A stretch of 42,983 bases of DNA from the NCBI GenBank assembly GCA_018262475.1, contig JAGSYW010000002.1:1-42983 (forward strand), in the 5' to 3' direction. Positions 9,352 to 15,847 of the stretch are shown in pieces (position 1 is the stretch's first letter; each line of letters opens with the position of its first letter). The notes below the pieces were generated by a model. The model saw only the letters and a program-made list of their open reading frames with translations. It was not told where the DNA came from and did not search any database. Position numbers and translations under genes: made by a program. The stretch is from Burkholderiaceae bacterium (GTDB lineage Bacteria > Pseudomonadota > Gammaproteobacteria > Burkholderiales > Burkholderiaceae_D).

Positions 9352-9672
9352 ATGAGCGAAACAAGCACGGCACCGGTCATCCGCGATAACCCGGCAGCGA
9401 ACCGCTTCGAAACCGAAATCGAAGGCCACATGGCCAAGGTCGAATACAAACTCGATGGCAAGACCATCACGTTCGAACACACGATCATCCCCGAAGCGCT
9501 GCAAGGACGTGGTCTCGCCGGCCAGTTGGCATCGACCTGCCTCTCATCGGCGCGCGAACGCGGACTGTCGGTCACGCCGGTGTGCCAAGTATTCATCAAT
9601 TACATGAAAAAACGTCCGGAAACGCACGACCTGCTGTCGCCGGAAGGACAGAAATCGCTGGAACTGGGTTAA
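9352..9672 (+). CDS. Small GNAT-like N-acetyltransferase (YidJ/Acetyltransf_CG type)
   Basis: 106-residue protein of the short GCN5-related family that holds only the acetyl-CoA-binding core. HTIIPEALQGRGLAGQLAS supplies the pyrophosphate loop (Q-x-x-G-x-G/A), and VTPVCQVFINYMKKRPE is the typical C-terminal signature. The acceptor substrate is unknown for the family. AAGGAG lies eight bases before ATG 9352. It is a single-gene unit: 132 bp separate it from copA and a strong terminator follows. Confidence 0.82.
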   Translation: MSETSTAPVIRDNPAANRFETEIEGHMAKVEYKLDGKTITFEHTIIPEALQGRGLAGQLASTCLSSARERGLSVTPVCQVFINYMKKRPETHDLLSPEGQKSLELG

Positions 9673-9690
9673 CGATTCCCGCAAATGAAG

Positions 9691-9716
9691 CGCCCCGCGA
9701 ATCGGGGCGTTTTTTT
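9691..9716 (+). terminator. Rho-independent terminator after the GNAT gene
   Basis: Stem CGCCCCG (9691-9697) with CGGGGCG (9703-9709), loop CGAAT, then seven T residues. It marks the left border of the lower-GC accessory stretch. Confidence 0.92.
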
Positions 9717-9759
9717 ATCCTGGCCTGCATATGCCTCAAGCGCACAAGGCGCTGTCAGT

Positions 9760-10065
9760 TCAAACAACTTCTGCGTGAGCGTATCCCGCTTCACGTTGAT
9801 GACGAACAGCCAGAATCAAAACAGTGTCGTACGCCTTCTCATAACTATAGAGTGCGACATAGCCAGTTTTGCCGTGCGAAATGATCAATTCCCTGATGTC
9901 GCCATCCAGCACTCGCCCAATGAGCGGATGACGTTCAAGTATGGACACGGCTTCCGTGATTAGATTGATGGTGTTTTCCGCGGCACCTGGCTCGGATTCC
10001 AGCAGGAAGTCGGTTAAACGGTCGAGATCAGCAAAAGCGCGTCTCGAGTAAATCAGGCGCGCCAC
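9760..10065 (-). CDS. RelE/ParE-family toxin
   Basis: 101-residue basic protein with the ParE-type layout: RLIYSRRAFADLDRLTDFL at the N-terminus, a helical hairpin, then GRVLDGDIRELIISHGKTGYVALYSY and LILAVRHQREAGY. The last two match the conserved core strands of ParE (R-E-L-x-I/V, V-x-R-H-Q-R-E). ParE toxins act on DNA gyrase and RelE toxins cut mRNA at the ribosome; the pattern fits ParE better. GTG start at 10065, preceded by AGGAG at 5 bases. Its start lies inside the antitoxin gene (13-base overlap), which supports coupled expression. Confidence 0.85.
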   Translation of the reverse strand: MARLIYSRRAFADLDRLTDFLLESEPGAAENTINLITEAVSILERHPLIGRVLDGDIRELIISHGKTGYVALYSYEKAYDTVLILAVRHQREAGYAHAEVV

Positions 10066-10337
10066 AACGTCTCCTTAGGTTTGGAAGCCTTCTTTCCTGA
10101 CACTTTGTCCTTCAGGTAAGCGTGAACATCGTTGGCTTTGAATCCCTTGCCAGCCTCGATCGTTTCGTTTCGAGCGAGTTTGGCGTCAACAAGGAAGCTG
10201 GCGCGCTGTTCGCTTATCACCGTCGCCTGTTCGATGGCGGCAATCATGAAAGCATGCGGAGAAACACCTAATTCATGAGCTGATCTGGCCGCACGCTGTT
10301 TCAGGTCATCGGAAAGTTTGAGTGAAGTGATTGCCAT
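10053..10337 (-). CDS. Ribbon-helix-helix antitoxin
   Basis: 94-residue antitoxin. The N-terminal ITSLKLSDDLKQRAARSAHELGVSPHAFM is a CopG/RHH DNA-binding unit (strand, helix, turn with G-x-S/T-P, helix). The lysine-rich C-terminus (KDKVSGKKASKPKETLWRA) is the likely toxin-binding tail. The frame is open to 10397, but ATG at 10337 with GAGG upstream gives the RHH start. First gene of the pair, overlapping the toxin. RHH antitoxins repress their own promoter; a 20-bp imperfect dyad lies 18 bp upstream. Confidence 0.85.
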   Translation of the reverse strand: MAITSLKLSDDLKQRAARSAHELGVSPHAFMIAAIEQATVISEQRASFLVDAKLARNETIEAGKGFKANDVHAYLKDKVSGKKASKPKETLWRA

Positions 10338-10355
10338 GGACGCCTCGCGAAGATT

Positions 10356-10375
10356 GGTACTACCAGAGTAATACC
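10356..10375. promoter_or_regulatory. Probable operator of the toxin-antitoxin pair
   Basis: 20-bp imperfect palindrome GGTACTACCAGAGTAATACC (7 of 10 pairs matched), just upstream of the antitoxin start, where an RHH dimer would bind. A TTGCAT -35-like box lies further upstream on the minus strand. Confidence 0.5.
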
Positions 10376-10477
10376 CATTAAAGCAAAATGCAACCATTCG
10401 CTGGTTTTGTACACTTGAGAAAAAATGCCGGTTCCTGGCTAGCGCCGCATGCTTTGCCTCTCAACACCGGGCGATAT

Positions 10478-10729
10478 TTAATTTCCGGGTGGCGCAGTTG
10501 AATTTTCAACCAGTTTCGCCTCAACAAGGGCAAGCATGGCCGATGGTGATGACCCCAGTGCCTTGGACAATTTAAACAGCATGCGAACCGTTGGCTGATT
10601 GACGCCGCGCTCCATCAAGCTAACAAAATTACGCTGAATCTCAGCCTCCAGCGCGAGTTGCTCTTGCGACAGCTTCGCCTGTTTCCGCAAGGTTCGCAAC
10701 ACGACTCCGAAAGCAACAGCAGGATCCAC
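10478..10729 (-). CDS. XRE/Cro-type helix-turn-helix regulator
   Basis: About 83 residues, almost entirely one HTH_3 domain: FGVVLRTLRKQAKLSQEQLALEAEIQRNFVSLMERGVNQPTVRML, with the recognition helix at RNFVSLMERG. No second domain and no HipA-like or toxin gene follows. The stop is 140 bp from the antitoxin, so it is probably a separate unit. I chose GTG at 10729 because GGGAG precedes it by 5 bases; TTG at 10741 is also in frame but lacks a ribosome site. Two perfect palindromes with the core CAATATATTG lie just upstream, one over the start region, strongly suggesting autoregulation. Confidence 0.82.
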   Translation of the reverse strand: MDPAVAFGVVLRTLRKQAKLSQEQLALEAEIQRNFVSLMERGVNQPTVRMLFKLSKALGSSPSAMLALVEAKLVENSTAPPGN

Positions 10730-10736
10730 ACACTCT

Positions 10737-10750
10737 CCCAATATATTGGG
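10737..10750. promoter_or_regulatory. Palindromic operator 1 of the XRE regulator
   Basis: Perfect 14-bp palindrome CCCAATATATTGGG overlapping the ribosome site of the regulator. It shares the 10-bp core CAATATATTG with operator 2, whose centre is 47 bp away. Confidence 0.7.
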
Positions 10751-10781
10751 AATAATGTTGGCCCTGTGATATGTTTAAGTC

Positions 10782-10799
10782 TTCACAATATATTGTGAA
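10782..10799. promoter_or_regulatory. Palindromic operator 2 of the XRE regulator
   Basis: Perfect 18-bp palindrome TTCACAATATATTGTGAA. With operator 1 it brackets the presumed promoter of the XRE gene. It also lies upstream of the rightward small ORF at 10889, so it could act in both directions. Confidence 0.7.
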
Positions 10800-10888
10800 T
10801 TAATACCAAACCCAATCACGTCTATTACGCACAGCGAGAAAGTCCGTAAATCATAAGCACCTTACTGTTTTTTCTTGGAATCGCCGGG

Positions 10889-11080
10889 TTGTTGTTTGTC
10901 GGGCGCCGCAAATTTTATAGAAGAAATGAGCATGGGATTGAGGAATTTAATGGCTACGCGAAAGCCATTGCGACATCGATATTTGAAACACTCATCAAGT
11001 ATGCCGCCATCGGTTGCATCATCTTGATGCCTAGTATTGGCTCTAATGGGGAAATGAATGGCAAATTTTCCTCTGTCTGA
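10889..11080 (+). CDS. Small putative membrane ORF, possibly truncated
   Basis: 63 codons from a TTG, no clear ribosome site. The frame is open back to about 10853 without an ATG and adds hydrophobic residues (LLFFLGIAGLLFVG). The sequence has a membrane helix, a basic RRKFYRRNEHGIEEFNGY turn and a second helix (TLIKYAAIGCIIL). This helix-basic loop-helix pattern resembles small two-helix inner-membrane proteins of unknown role found in other proteobacteria. The lack of a good start suggests either a non-standard start or a 5'-truncated remnant. Function not assigned. Confidence 0.4.
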   Translation: MLFVGRRKFYRRNEHGIEEFNGYAKAIATSIFETLIKYAAIGCIILMPSIGSNGEMNGKFSSV

Positions 11081-11170
11081 TTTTGCAATTTGAATCATAA
11101 CGGACAGAAGAATCGAAAAAGCGTTGGCAGAGCGCATTTTCAAAACGCAGAATACAAACGGAAACTGAAG

Positions 11171-11770
11171 ATGATAAAAATAGCTAGCGGCCTGGTACTG
11201 GTATGTGCATGCACCACGTGTTTCGCACAAACTGCTCTCGACAAGTTATCGCGTGTACTAGACACAGTACAAGCGCTCGGAGGAGCGCAAGCGGCCACAA
11301 CAGGAAGCATCAACTTCAAGCAAGCAGTGCCGACGCCGGAAGAGCAAACGGCATTCCGACAAAGATTGGTTCCTCCGCAGAAAATCCAGAGCAGGTTGCC
11401 AGATTGGCAGGCAGCCATGCAAATGGCAGAAAAATTCGTGACACTAGCTGCGTGTGGCATCGGCCCGTATCCACAAAACGGAGCACAAAACGAGATTGAG
11501 GGGTGGAAAACCATGCGCCGCTGGATCGATCCCGATGATCAGAATCCACATGCCTACGGCAGTTTGGTGCTGGCTATGTGGCACGCGCAATATCACCCCA
11601 AATCGACTTGCATGGCGATAAACCGCATCGACCGATGGTCGCAACCAGCAGCCAATGCCATTTCGATGCGCATTCAATATTACTCACCTGCCAGCAATGA
11701 AACCGCGATGGCTAATTACGCCTTCAAGCGCATGGCAGACGGGGCGTGGGTGTTCAAGGCGCCGAAATAA
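11171..11770 (+). CDS. Exported protein of unknown function
   Basis: 199 residues, not recognised. It begins with a signal peptide (MIKIASGLVLVCACTTCFAQ) with a likely signal peptidase I site after CFA at residue 19, so the mature form should be periplasmic. Mature part: a Thr/Gln/Pro-rich linker (about 40-75), a segment with CGIGPYPQNG, and RWIDPDDQNPHAYGSLVLAMWHAQYHP. Two cysteines in the mature part could pair. It ends AYGSLV...NYAFKRMADGAWVFK, resembling the last strands of an NTF2-like or lysozyme-inhibitor-like fold (speculative). Adenine-rich codon use differs from the flanking core genes. It lies 82 bp upstream of a lipoprotein gene on the same strand. Confidence 0.65.
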   Translation: MIKIASGLVLVCACTTCFAQTALDKLSRVLDTVQALGGAQAATTGSINFKQAVPTPEEQTAFRQRLVPPQKIQSRLPDWQAAMQMAEKFVTLAACGIGPYPQNGAQNEIEGWKTMRRWIDPDDQNPHAYGSLVLAMWHAQYHPKSTCMAINRIDRWSQPAANAISMRIQYYSPASNETAMANYAFKRMADGAWVFKAPK

Positions 11771-11852
11771 ATGGCATACGAATGTTCGAACAAAACAGCG
11801 TTCGCCATTTGCGCGAATGAACAACCTCAATAAATTCAGATACGGCTCTCTC

Positions 11853-12476
11853 ATGAAAACGACCGCAACAATTATCCTCTGCTCAGCCGTGCTGCTGTCT
11901 GCCTGTGGCAAGTCAAGCAGTACCATGAAAATCGTAGGCAATTCGCCGGAAGCAAAAATCGAAAAAGCGATCAATGACGGGCTGGCAAAAGATCCGACGT
12001 GCGTCATGCGCCCTATTGGCATCCCGATGAACAAGGAGCAAAAAGCTCTGGTCGCAAAAGATGGCTACGACAAAAGCATGAAAGCCTTGATGCAGGCAGG
12101 TCTTGTTACGGAAGGAAGCGTTTCTGCAAAAGATATTTGGGGCAAGATCCACACGGAACCGGGGTTGGTGTTTACCGAAAAAGGTAATGCATTCATCGCT
12201 GTACCGGCACAAACCGATTGGCCGACAAAACAGGCATGCGTTCGAACAGGAGTGAAAACAGTAGGCAAAATTCACGCCGTCGATTACACCACGGATGCGA
12301 CTGGCAGCAAAATTGCAACCGTACGAATGAGTCATAAATACGTTTTGGAAGAATGGATTCAGCCACTAGCACAGGAAGCAAAAATCAAAGAGTTCGAAGC
12401 CAAGCAATACGTCTACAAGTTGATGCAATCCGGAGATGACTTCTTTTATCAGGGCCAAGGAAAAGAATTGAAATAA
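11853..12476 (+). CDS. Lipoprotein of unknown function
   Basis: 207 residues. It starts with a lipoprotein signal (MKTTATIILCSAVLLSAC) and lipobox LSAC, acylated at Cys18, so it is anchored to the inner or outer membrane. The mature part contains IEKAINDGLAKDPTCVMRPIG, a two-cysteine region, and a run of alternating strands (AVDYTTDATGSKIATVRMSHKYV) ending in KLMQSGDDFFYQGQGKELK. The acidic/basic helical N-terminal part looks like a winged-helix-like module, but I do not recognise a family. An in-frame ATG at 11817 would bury the signal, so 11853 is preferred. Probably co-transcribed with the exported protein upstream. Low-GC codon use suggests horizontal gain. Confidence 0.7.
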   Translation: MKTTATIILCSAVLLSACGKSSSTMKIVGNSPEAKIEKAINDGLAKDPTCVMRPIGIPMNKEQKALVAKDGYDKSMKALMQAGLVTEGSVSAKDIWGKIHTEPGLVFTEKGNAFIAVPAQTDWPTKQACVRTGVKTVGKIHAVDYTTDATGSKIATVRMSHKYVLEEWIQPLAQEAKIKEFEAKQYVYKLMQSGDDFFYQGQGKELK

Positions 12477-12728
12477 GATGACCGGCCGAGTAAAAAACTT
12501 TGGGGGAACATTCCGGCATTTGTGGTTGTCTATATTTTTTTCGTGATACAGGCTACCTTTTGCCTTACATGGGCTTCAACTCGACAGTGATATTTCCCAT
12601 TCTGTTTGCGCCCGGTGACCAGATTACCAATTCTCTGTTCACGGGGTATACGCCAAAATCGCCCGAAAGTGCGAATTATGCAGAGTTAAAACGCAGGTGA
12701 TTTGTGAATTTTTGCGACGCGGGCAGCA
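12477..12728. other. Intergenic stretch with remnant-like sequence
   Basis: 252 bp between the lipoprotein and the Fe operon end. No convincing gene. Two different frames encode short hydrophobic pieces (around 12510-12595 and 12560-12700) that could be a frameshifted membrane-protein remnant. GGGGTATA at 12639 and an ACATTCCGGC at 12512 recall the dispersed repeat, but the rest does not align well. Confidence 0.35.
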
Positions 12729-13007
12729 TTATTTTTTCAGCTTCAGTTCGTTGGGGGAAATGAAGAATTGATTGCTCGGAATAGCTTCCGGGCTGCATCC
12801 TTTGCACGCGCCACAACCATCGGCGCACGAACTGGCCGCTGCCTGCGCCGGCAGGTTCAGCCTGTTTTCCAGCCAGCGCCAGCCAGCGTACCGTGCGCTC
12901 TTTGCCAGCAACGAGCGGCACCAGCGGCGCAATGGCGGCGGCGTGTAGCGATTGATGACCGCGCAGAACGCAACCAGCACGATCAAGGCAACGATTGCTT
13001 CTTGCAT
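12729..13007 (-). CDS. FeoB-associated Cys-rich membrane protein
   Basis: 92-residue protein with one N-terminal membrane helix (EAIVALIVLVAFCAVI), a basic cytoplasmic stretch (RRWCRSLLAKSARYAGWRWL) and a cysteine cluster SSCADGCGACKGC near residues 65-77. Small Cys-rich membrane proteins encoded right after feoB are common and thought to aid Fe(II) uptake, filling the place of FeoC. The start overlaps the feoB stop: ATGATG at 13010/13007 shares bases with TGA. GGAGG is 3 bases from the first ATG and 6 from the second, so I prefer the second. The cysteine spacing could hold an Fe-S cluster or metal (inference). Confidence 0.8.
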   Translation of the reverse strand: MQEAIVALIVLVAFCAVINRYTPPPLRRWCRSLLAKSARYAGWRWLENRLNLPAQAAASSCADGCGACKGCSPEAIPSNQFFISPNELKLKK

Positions 13008-14914
13008 CATGCACCTCCGAGCACGCCGGATGCAATCTGATACACCGTGAACGAAGCCAGATATGCCAGCGCAAACATGTACACCAGCATCGCCAACGCC
13101 GGCTTCCACGAATTCGTTTCGCGCTTGACGGTGACCAGCGTCGAGATGCACTGTGGCGCAAACACGTACCATGCGAGCAACGACAATGCAGTCGGCAACG
13201 ACCAACTGGCCGCGATCATCGGCGTCAGCATCACCGACAATTCATCCCCGGTGGCCGATAGCGCATACACGGTGCCGAGCGCGCCCACCGCCACCTCGCG
13301 TGCAGCCATGCCAGGAATCAGCGCAATCGCGATCTGCCAGTTAAAACCTATCGGGCGGAACACGGTTTCCAGCAAGCGGCCAATCTGCCCCGCCAGGCTG
13401 TACTGGATTGCCGGGCCAACCGCGCCGTCCGGCGGCGCCGGGAATGATGACATGAACCACAGCACCACCATCAGCGCCAGGATGATCGTGCCGACGCGGG
13501 TGACGAAAATCCGCGCCCGTTCCCACAACCCCAGCGCGAGGCTGCGCAGATTCGGCCAGTGGTAGTTCGGCAGTTCCAGCATCAGCGGCGCATGCCGGTT
13601 GCGACCCAAGGTGCGCTTGAACACATAAGCGACCGCCATCGCCGAAACGATGCCGGCGACATACAGGCCGAACAGCACCAGCCCCTGCAGGTTGAACACA
13701 CCGATGTCGGTTTCCGGTATGAATGCCCCGATCACCAGCGCATATACCGGCAGCCGCGCCGAGCAAGTCATCAGCGGTGCGATCATGATCGTCGCCAGCC
13801 GGTCGCGCGGGTTCTGGATCGTGCGCGTTGCCATGATGCCAGGCACTGCGCAGGCAAAGCTCGACAACAGCGGAATGAACGCCCGCCCGGACAGGCCGAC
13901 GCTGCCCATCAGCCGGTCCAGCAGAAATGCCGCGCGCGGCAGGTAGCCGGACTCTTCCAGCGCCAGAATGAACAGGAACAGGATCAGGATTTGCGGCAAA
14001 AACACTAGCACGCTGCCAACGCCGGACAGGATGCCATCCACCAGCAGACTGCGCAGCACGCCCTCTGCCATCGATTCCGTCACCAGCGCACCAAGGCCAT
14101 CAACGCCTGCCTTGATTTGCTCCATCGGCCATTTCGACCAGCTGAACACCGCCTGAAACACCAGAAACAGCAACGCTGCCAGGATCAGGTAGCCCAGCAC
14201 CGGATGCAGCACCACTGCATCCAGCCTCTCACCGAATGACGATTTCTGCCCGCTGTTTTTGATGCACAAATCGAGGATGCGGCGCACGTCGCGGTGCACC
14301 GCTTCCATCGCCGAAGGCGTATCCGGCTGCAGCGGCGCAGCGCATGGCGCAAAGTGCAAGCTATCTGACCTGGATTCCCGCATTGATTCCAGTTGCGCCA
14401 CCAGCGCATCGGCGCCGCCGGCTTCCACCGCAACCGTTTCCACCACCGGCATGCCGAGTTCGGAGCGCAGCTTTTCCACATCAATCTGCAAGCCGCGCTT
14501 TCGCGCCACGTCCATCATGTTCAGCGCCAGCACCATCGGCCGCTTCAGCCGCGCCACTTCCAGGGCCAGACGCAGGTTCAGCCGCAGGTTGGTCGCATCG
14601 GCCACCAGCACAATCACGTCCGGCAGCGCCTCGCCCGCCAGCACTCCAGACAATGCATCGCGCGTTACCACTTCATCCGGCGTCATTGCATTCAGGCTGT
14701 ACGCGCCCGGCAGGTCGATGATTTCGAAGCTGATTCCATTCAGCGACGTAAAGCGCCCTTCCTTGCGCTCGACCGTCACGCCGGCATAGTTCGCCACCTT
14801 CTGCCTCGCGCCAGTCAGCCGGTTGAACAGGGCGGTCTTGCCGCAATTCGGATTGCCGACCAGCGCAATGCGCAAGGTTTGCAGAACTGGCGTAGCTTGC
14901 ATCGTTTCTTTCAT
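13007..14914 (-). CDS. feoB: Ferrous iron transporter FeoB
   Basis: 635-residue inner-membrane Fe(II) transporter with an N-terminal GTPase. G1 is GNPNCGKT (20-27), G3 DLPGAYS, G4 NMMD; a helical GDI-like spacer follows (about 170-230). The membrane core shows the family blocks LLVDGILSGVGSVLVFLPQILILF, FACAVPGIMATRTI (with the Cys of the pore Gate motif) and the later GMAAREVAVGALGTVYA. It is shorter than E. coli FeoB (773), as in many betaproteobacteria. Start ATG overlaps the feoA stop in ATGA; the stop overlaps the next gene. Part of a Fur-boxed operon. Confidence 0.95.
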   Translation of the reverse strand: MKETMQATPVLQTLRIALVGNPNCGKTALFNRLTGARQKVANYAGVTVERKEGRFTSLNGISFEIIDLPGAYSLNAMTPDEVVTRDALSGVLAGEALPDVIVLVADATNLRLNLRLALEVARLKRPMVLALNMMDVARKRGLQIDVEKLRSELGMPVVETVAVEAGGADALVAQLESMRESRSDSLHFAPCAAPLQPDTPSAMEAVHRDVRRILDLCIKNSGQKSSFGERLDAVVLHPVLGYLILAALLFLVFQAVFSWSKWPMEQIKAGVDGLGALVTESMAEGVLRSLLVDGILSGVGSVLVFLPQILILFLFILALEESGYLPRAAFLLDRLMGSVGLSGRAFIPLLSSFACAVPGIMATRTIQNPRDRLATIMIAPLMTCSARLPVYALVIGAFIPETDIGVFNLQGLVLFGLYVAGIVSAMAVAYVFKRTLGRNRHAPLMLELPNYHWPNLRSLALGLWERARIFVTRVGTIILALMVVLWFMSSFPAPPDGAVGPAIQYSLAGQIGRLLETVFRPIGFNWQIAIALIPGMAAREVAVGALGTVYALSATGDELSVMLTPMIAASWSLPTALSLLAWYVFAPQCISTLVTVKRETNSWKPALAMLVYMFALAYLASFTVYQIASGVLGGA

Positions 14915-15195
14915 GCGACCACCTTGTCCTGCCCAATGCGGATCAGCGCCGCTTCGCGCCGGCGCAATGCAAACGTGGTATTGCCGATGCGCACCGCCAT
15001 CGGATCGCCGCCCGGAAAGGATTCAGCCACCACACGCACCACCTCGCCCGGCGAAAAGCCAAGCTCCAGCAGCCGCAGGCGGATCGCGTCCTCCTCTGCA
15101 TCGCCGTTGGCTTCCATCAGGCCGGTGACGACTGCGCTATCACCCTTTTTCAGCAGCGCCAGATGACGCGAAGCCGGTGAATTTTTTGCGGACAT
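14911..15195 (-). CDS. feoA: Ferrous iron transport accessory protein FeoA
   Basis: 94-residue cytoplasmic SH3-like protein. The core RLRLLELGFSPGEVVRVVAESFPGGDPMAVRIGNTTFALRRREAALI is the FeoA domain; the first 20 residues are an extra basic leader. FeoA assists FeoB, perhaps through its GTPase domain. ATG at 15195 is preceded by CCGGAG. First gene of the feoA-feoB-Cys-rich protein operon, with stop-start overlap to feoB. A Fur box lies about 45 bp upstream. Confidence 0.93.
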   Translation of the reverse strand: MSAKNSPASRHLALLKKGDSAVVTGLMEANGDAEEDAIRLRLLELGFSPGEVVRVVAESFPGGDPMAVRIGNTTFALRRREAALIRIGQDKVVA

Positions 15196-15224
15196 GGAAA
15201 ACTCCGGAATTGATTGATGGTGGC

Positions 15225-15230
15225 ACTATA
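15225..15230 (-). promoter_or_regulatory. -10 box of the feo operon
   Basis: TATAGT on the minus strand, preceded by TGT to form an extended -10 (TGTTATAGT). The upstream half of the promoter is covered by the Fur box; no good -35 is seen. Confidence 0.55.
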
Positions 15231-15238
15231 ACACGGAA

Positions 15239-15253
15239 TGAGAATTATTCTCG
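15239..15253. promoter_or_regulatory. Fur box of the feo operon
   Basis: TGAGAATTATTCTCG: 7-1-7 inverted repeat whose inner 13 bp are a perfect palindrome, matching the Fur consensus half-site TGATAAT in most positions. It covers the -35 region of the feo promoter, so repression by Fe-Fur is expected. Confidence 0.85.
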
Positions 15254-15376
15254 ATTGACTTGAGCGCACGCAAGCCCACGATAGCTCCGCCGAGTACTGT
15301 GTCGTGGTCACAGCAACGCGTACAGTCGAGCGGATTTCACGCCAAATTGCCACCGCAGCAGGTTTGGCACGTATAC

Positions 15377-15400
15377 TTCCTTCAATCAGCATTGAAGGAA
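15377..15400 (+). promoter_or_regulatory. Inverted repeat covering the ribosome site of the DUF1190 lipoprotein gene
   Basis: Perfect 10-bp arms TTCCTTCAAT and ATTGAAGGAA around CAGC. The right arm contains the AAGGA ribosome site, 4-5 bases before the ATG. In RNA it would hide the ribosome site; as DNA it could be an operator. A TATACT box (15372-15377) with TTGCCA 19 bp upstream would start transcription inside the left arm, which favours the operator reading if that promoter is the real one. Confidence 0.6.
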
Positions 15401-15404
15401 TGCC

Positions 15405-15845
15405 ATGAAAAAATCCCGCCAGGTGCCGCTGATCCTGCTCGGCAGTCTTTCGCTCTTCGTCGGCTGCAGCCAGAGCGAACAAGCCACGCAAACTGAAATC
15501 CGGCAGCATACGTATGCCAGCCGCGAAGACTGCCTGAACGACTGGGGCCGCGACGAACGCGACTGCCAGCCTGAAAAATCCGGCCGCGGCTATCGCGGCC
15601 CGCGCTATTACTGGCATCACACCGGCGGCTATCCGATTGCAATTGACCCCGACGGCAGTTCGCGCCCGCTGCCGAATTCGCCTCTGCGTGCTGGAACTGC
15701 GACCAAAGCGACCGGTACGCACACGATGCTCGGCCATGTCCGCGGCGCGACTTCCATCGGCAAGACGGCCGGACATATCGGCGGCGGCCATACCAGCCGC
15801 GGCGGATTCGGCGGCACCGCGCACGGCATTTCCGGCGGAGGCTGA
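15405..15845 (+). CDS. DUF1190 (YgiB/YjfM-like) lipoprotein with Gly-rich tail
   Basis: 146 residues. Lipoprotein signal MKKSRQVPLILLGSLSLFVGC, acylated at Cys21. YASREDCLNDWGRDERDCQ (about 37-54) matches the YATREDC motif of E. coli YgiB and its two conserved cysteines. The tail is glycine-rich (RGGFGGTAHGISGGG) and ends in three glycines, as the E. coli proteins end in Gly-Gly. Function unknown in the family. ATG at 15405 behind AAGGA. It is 2 bp from the ATP-grasp gene that follows, the same pairing as E. coli ygiB-ygiC and yjfM-yjfC. The exposed Gly tail could be a substrate of that ligase (inference). Confidence 0.85.
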   Translation: MKKSRQVPLILLGSLSLFVGCSQSEQATQTEIRQHTYASREDCLNDWGRDERDCQPEKSGRGYRGPRYYWHHTGGYPIAIDPDGSSRPLPNSPLRAGTATKATGTHTMLGHVRGATSIGKTAGHIGGGHTSRGGFGGTAHGISGGG

Positions 15846-15847
15846 AC

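Noticed and set aside
12500-12700. Possible repeat copies or a 66-codon gene
   Set aside because: GGGGTATA and ACATTCCGG occur, but spacing and right end do not fit the repeat; the ORF lacks a good start and mixes frames.
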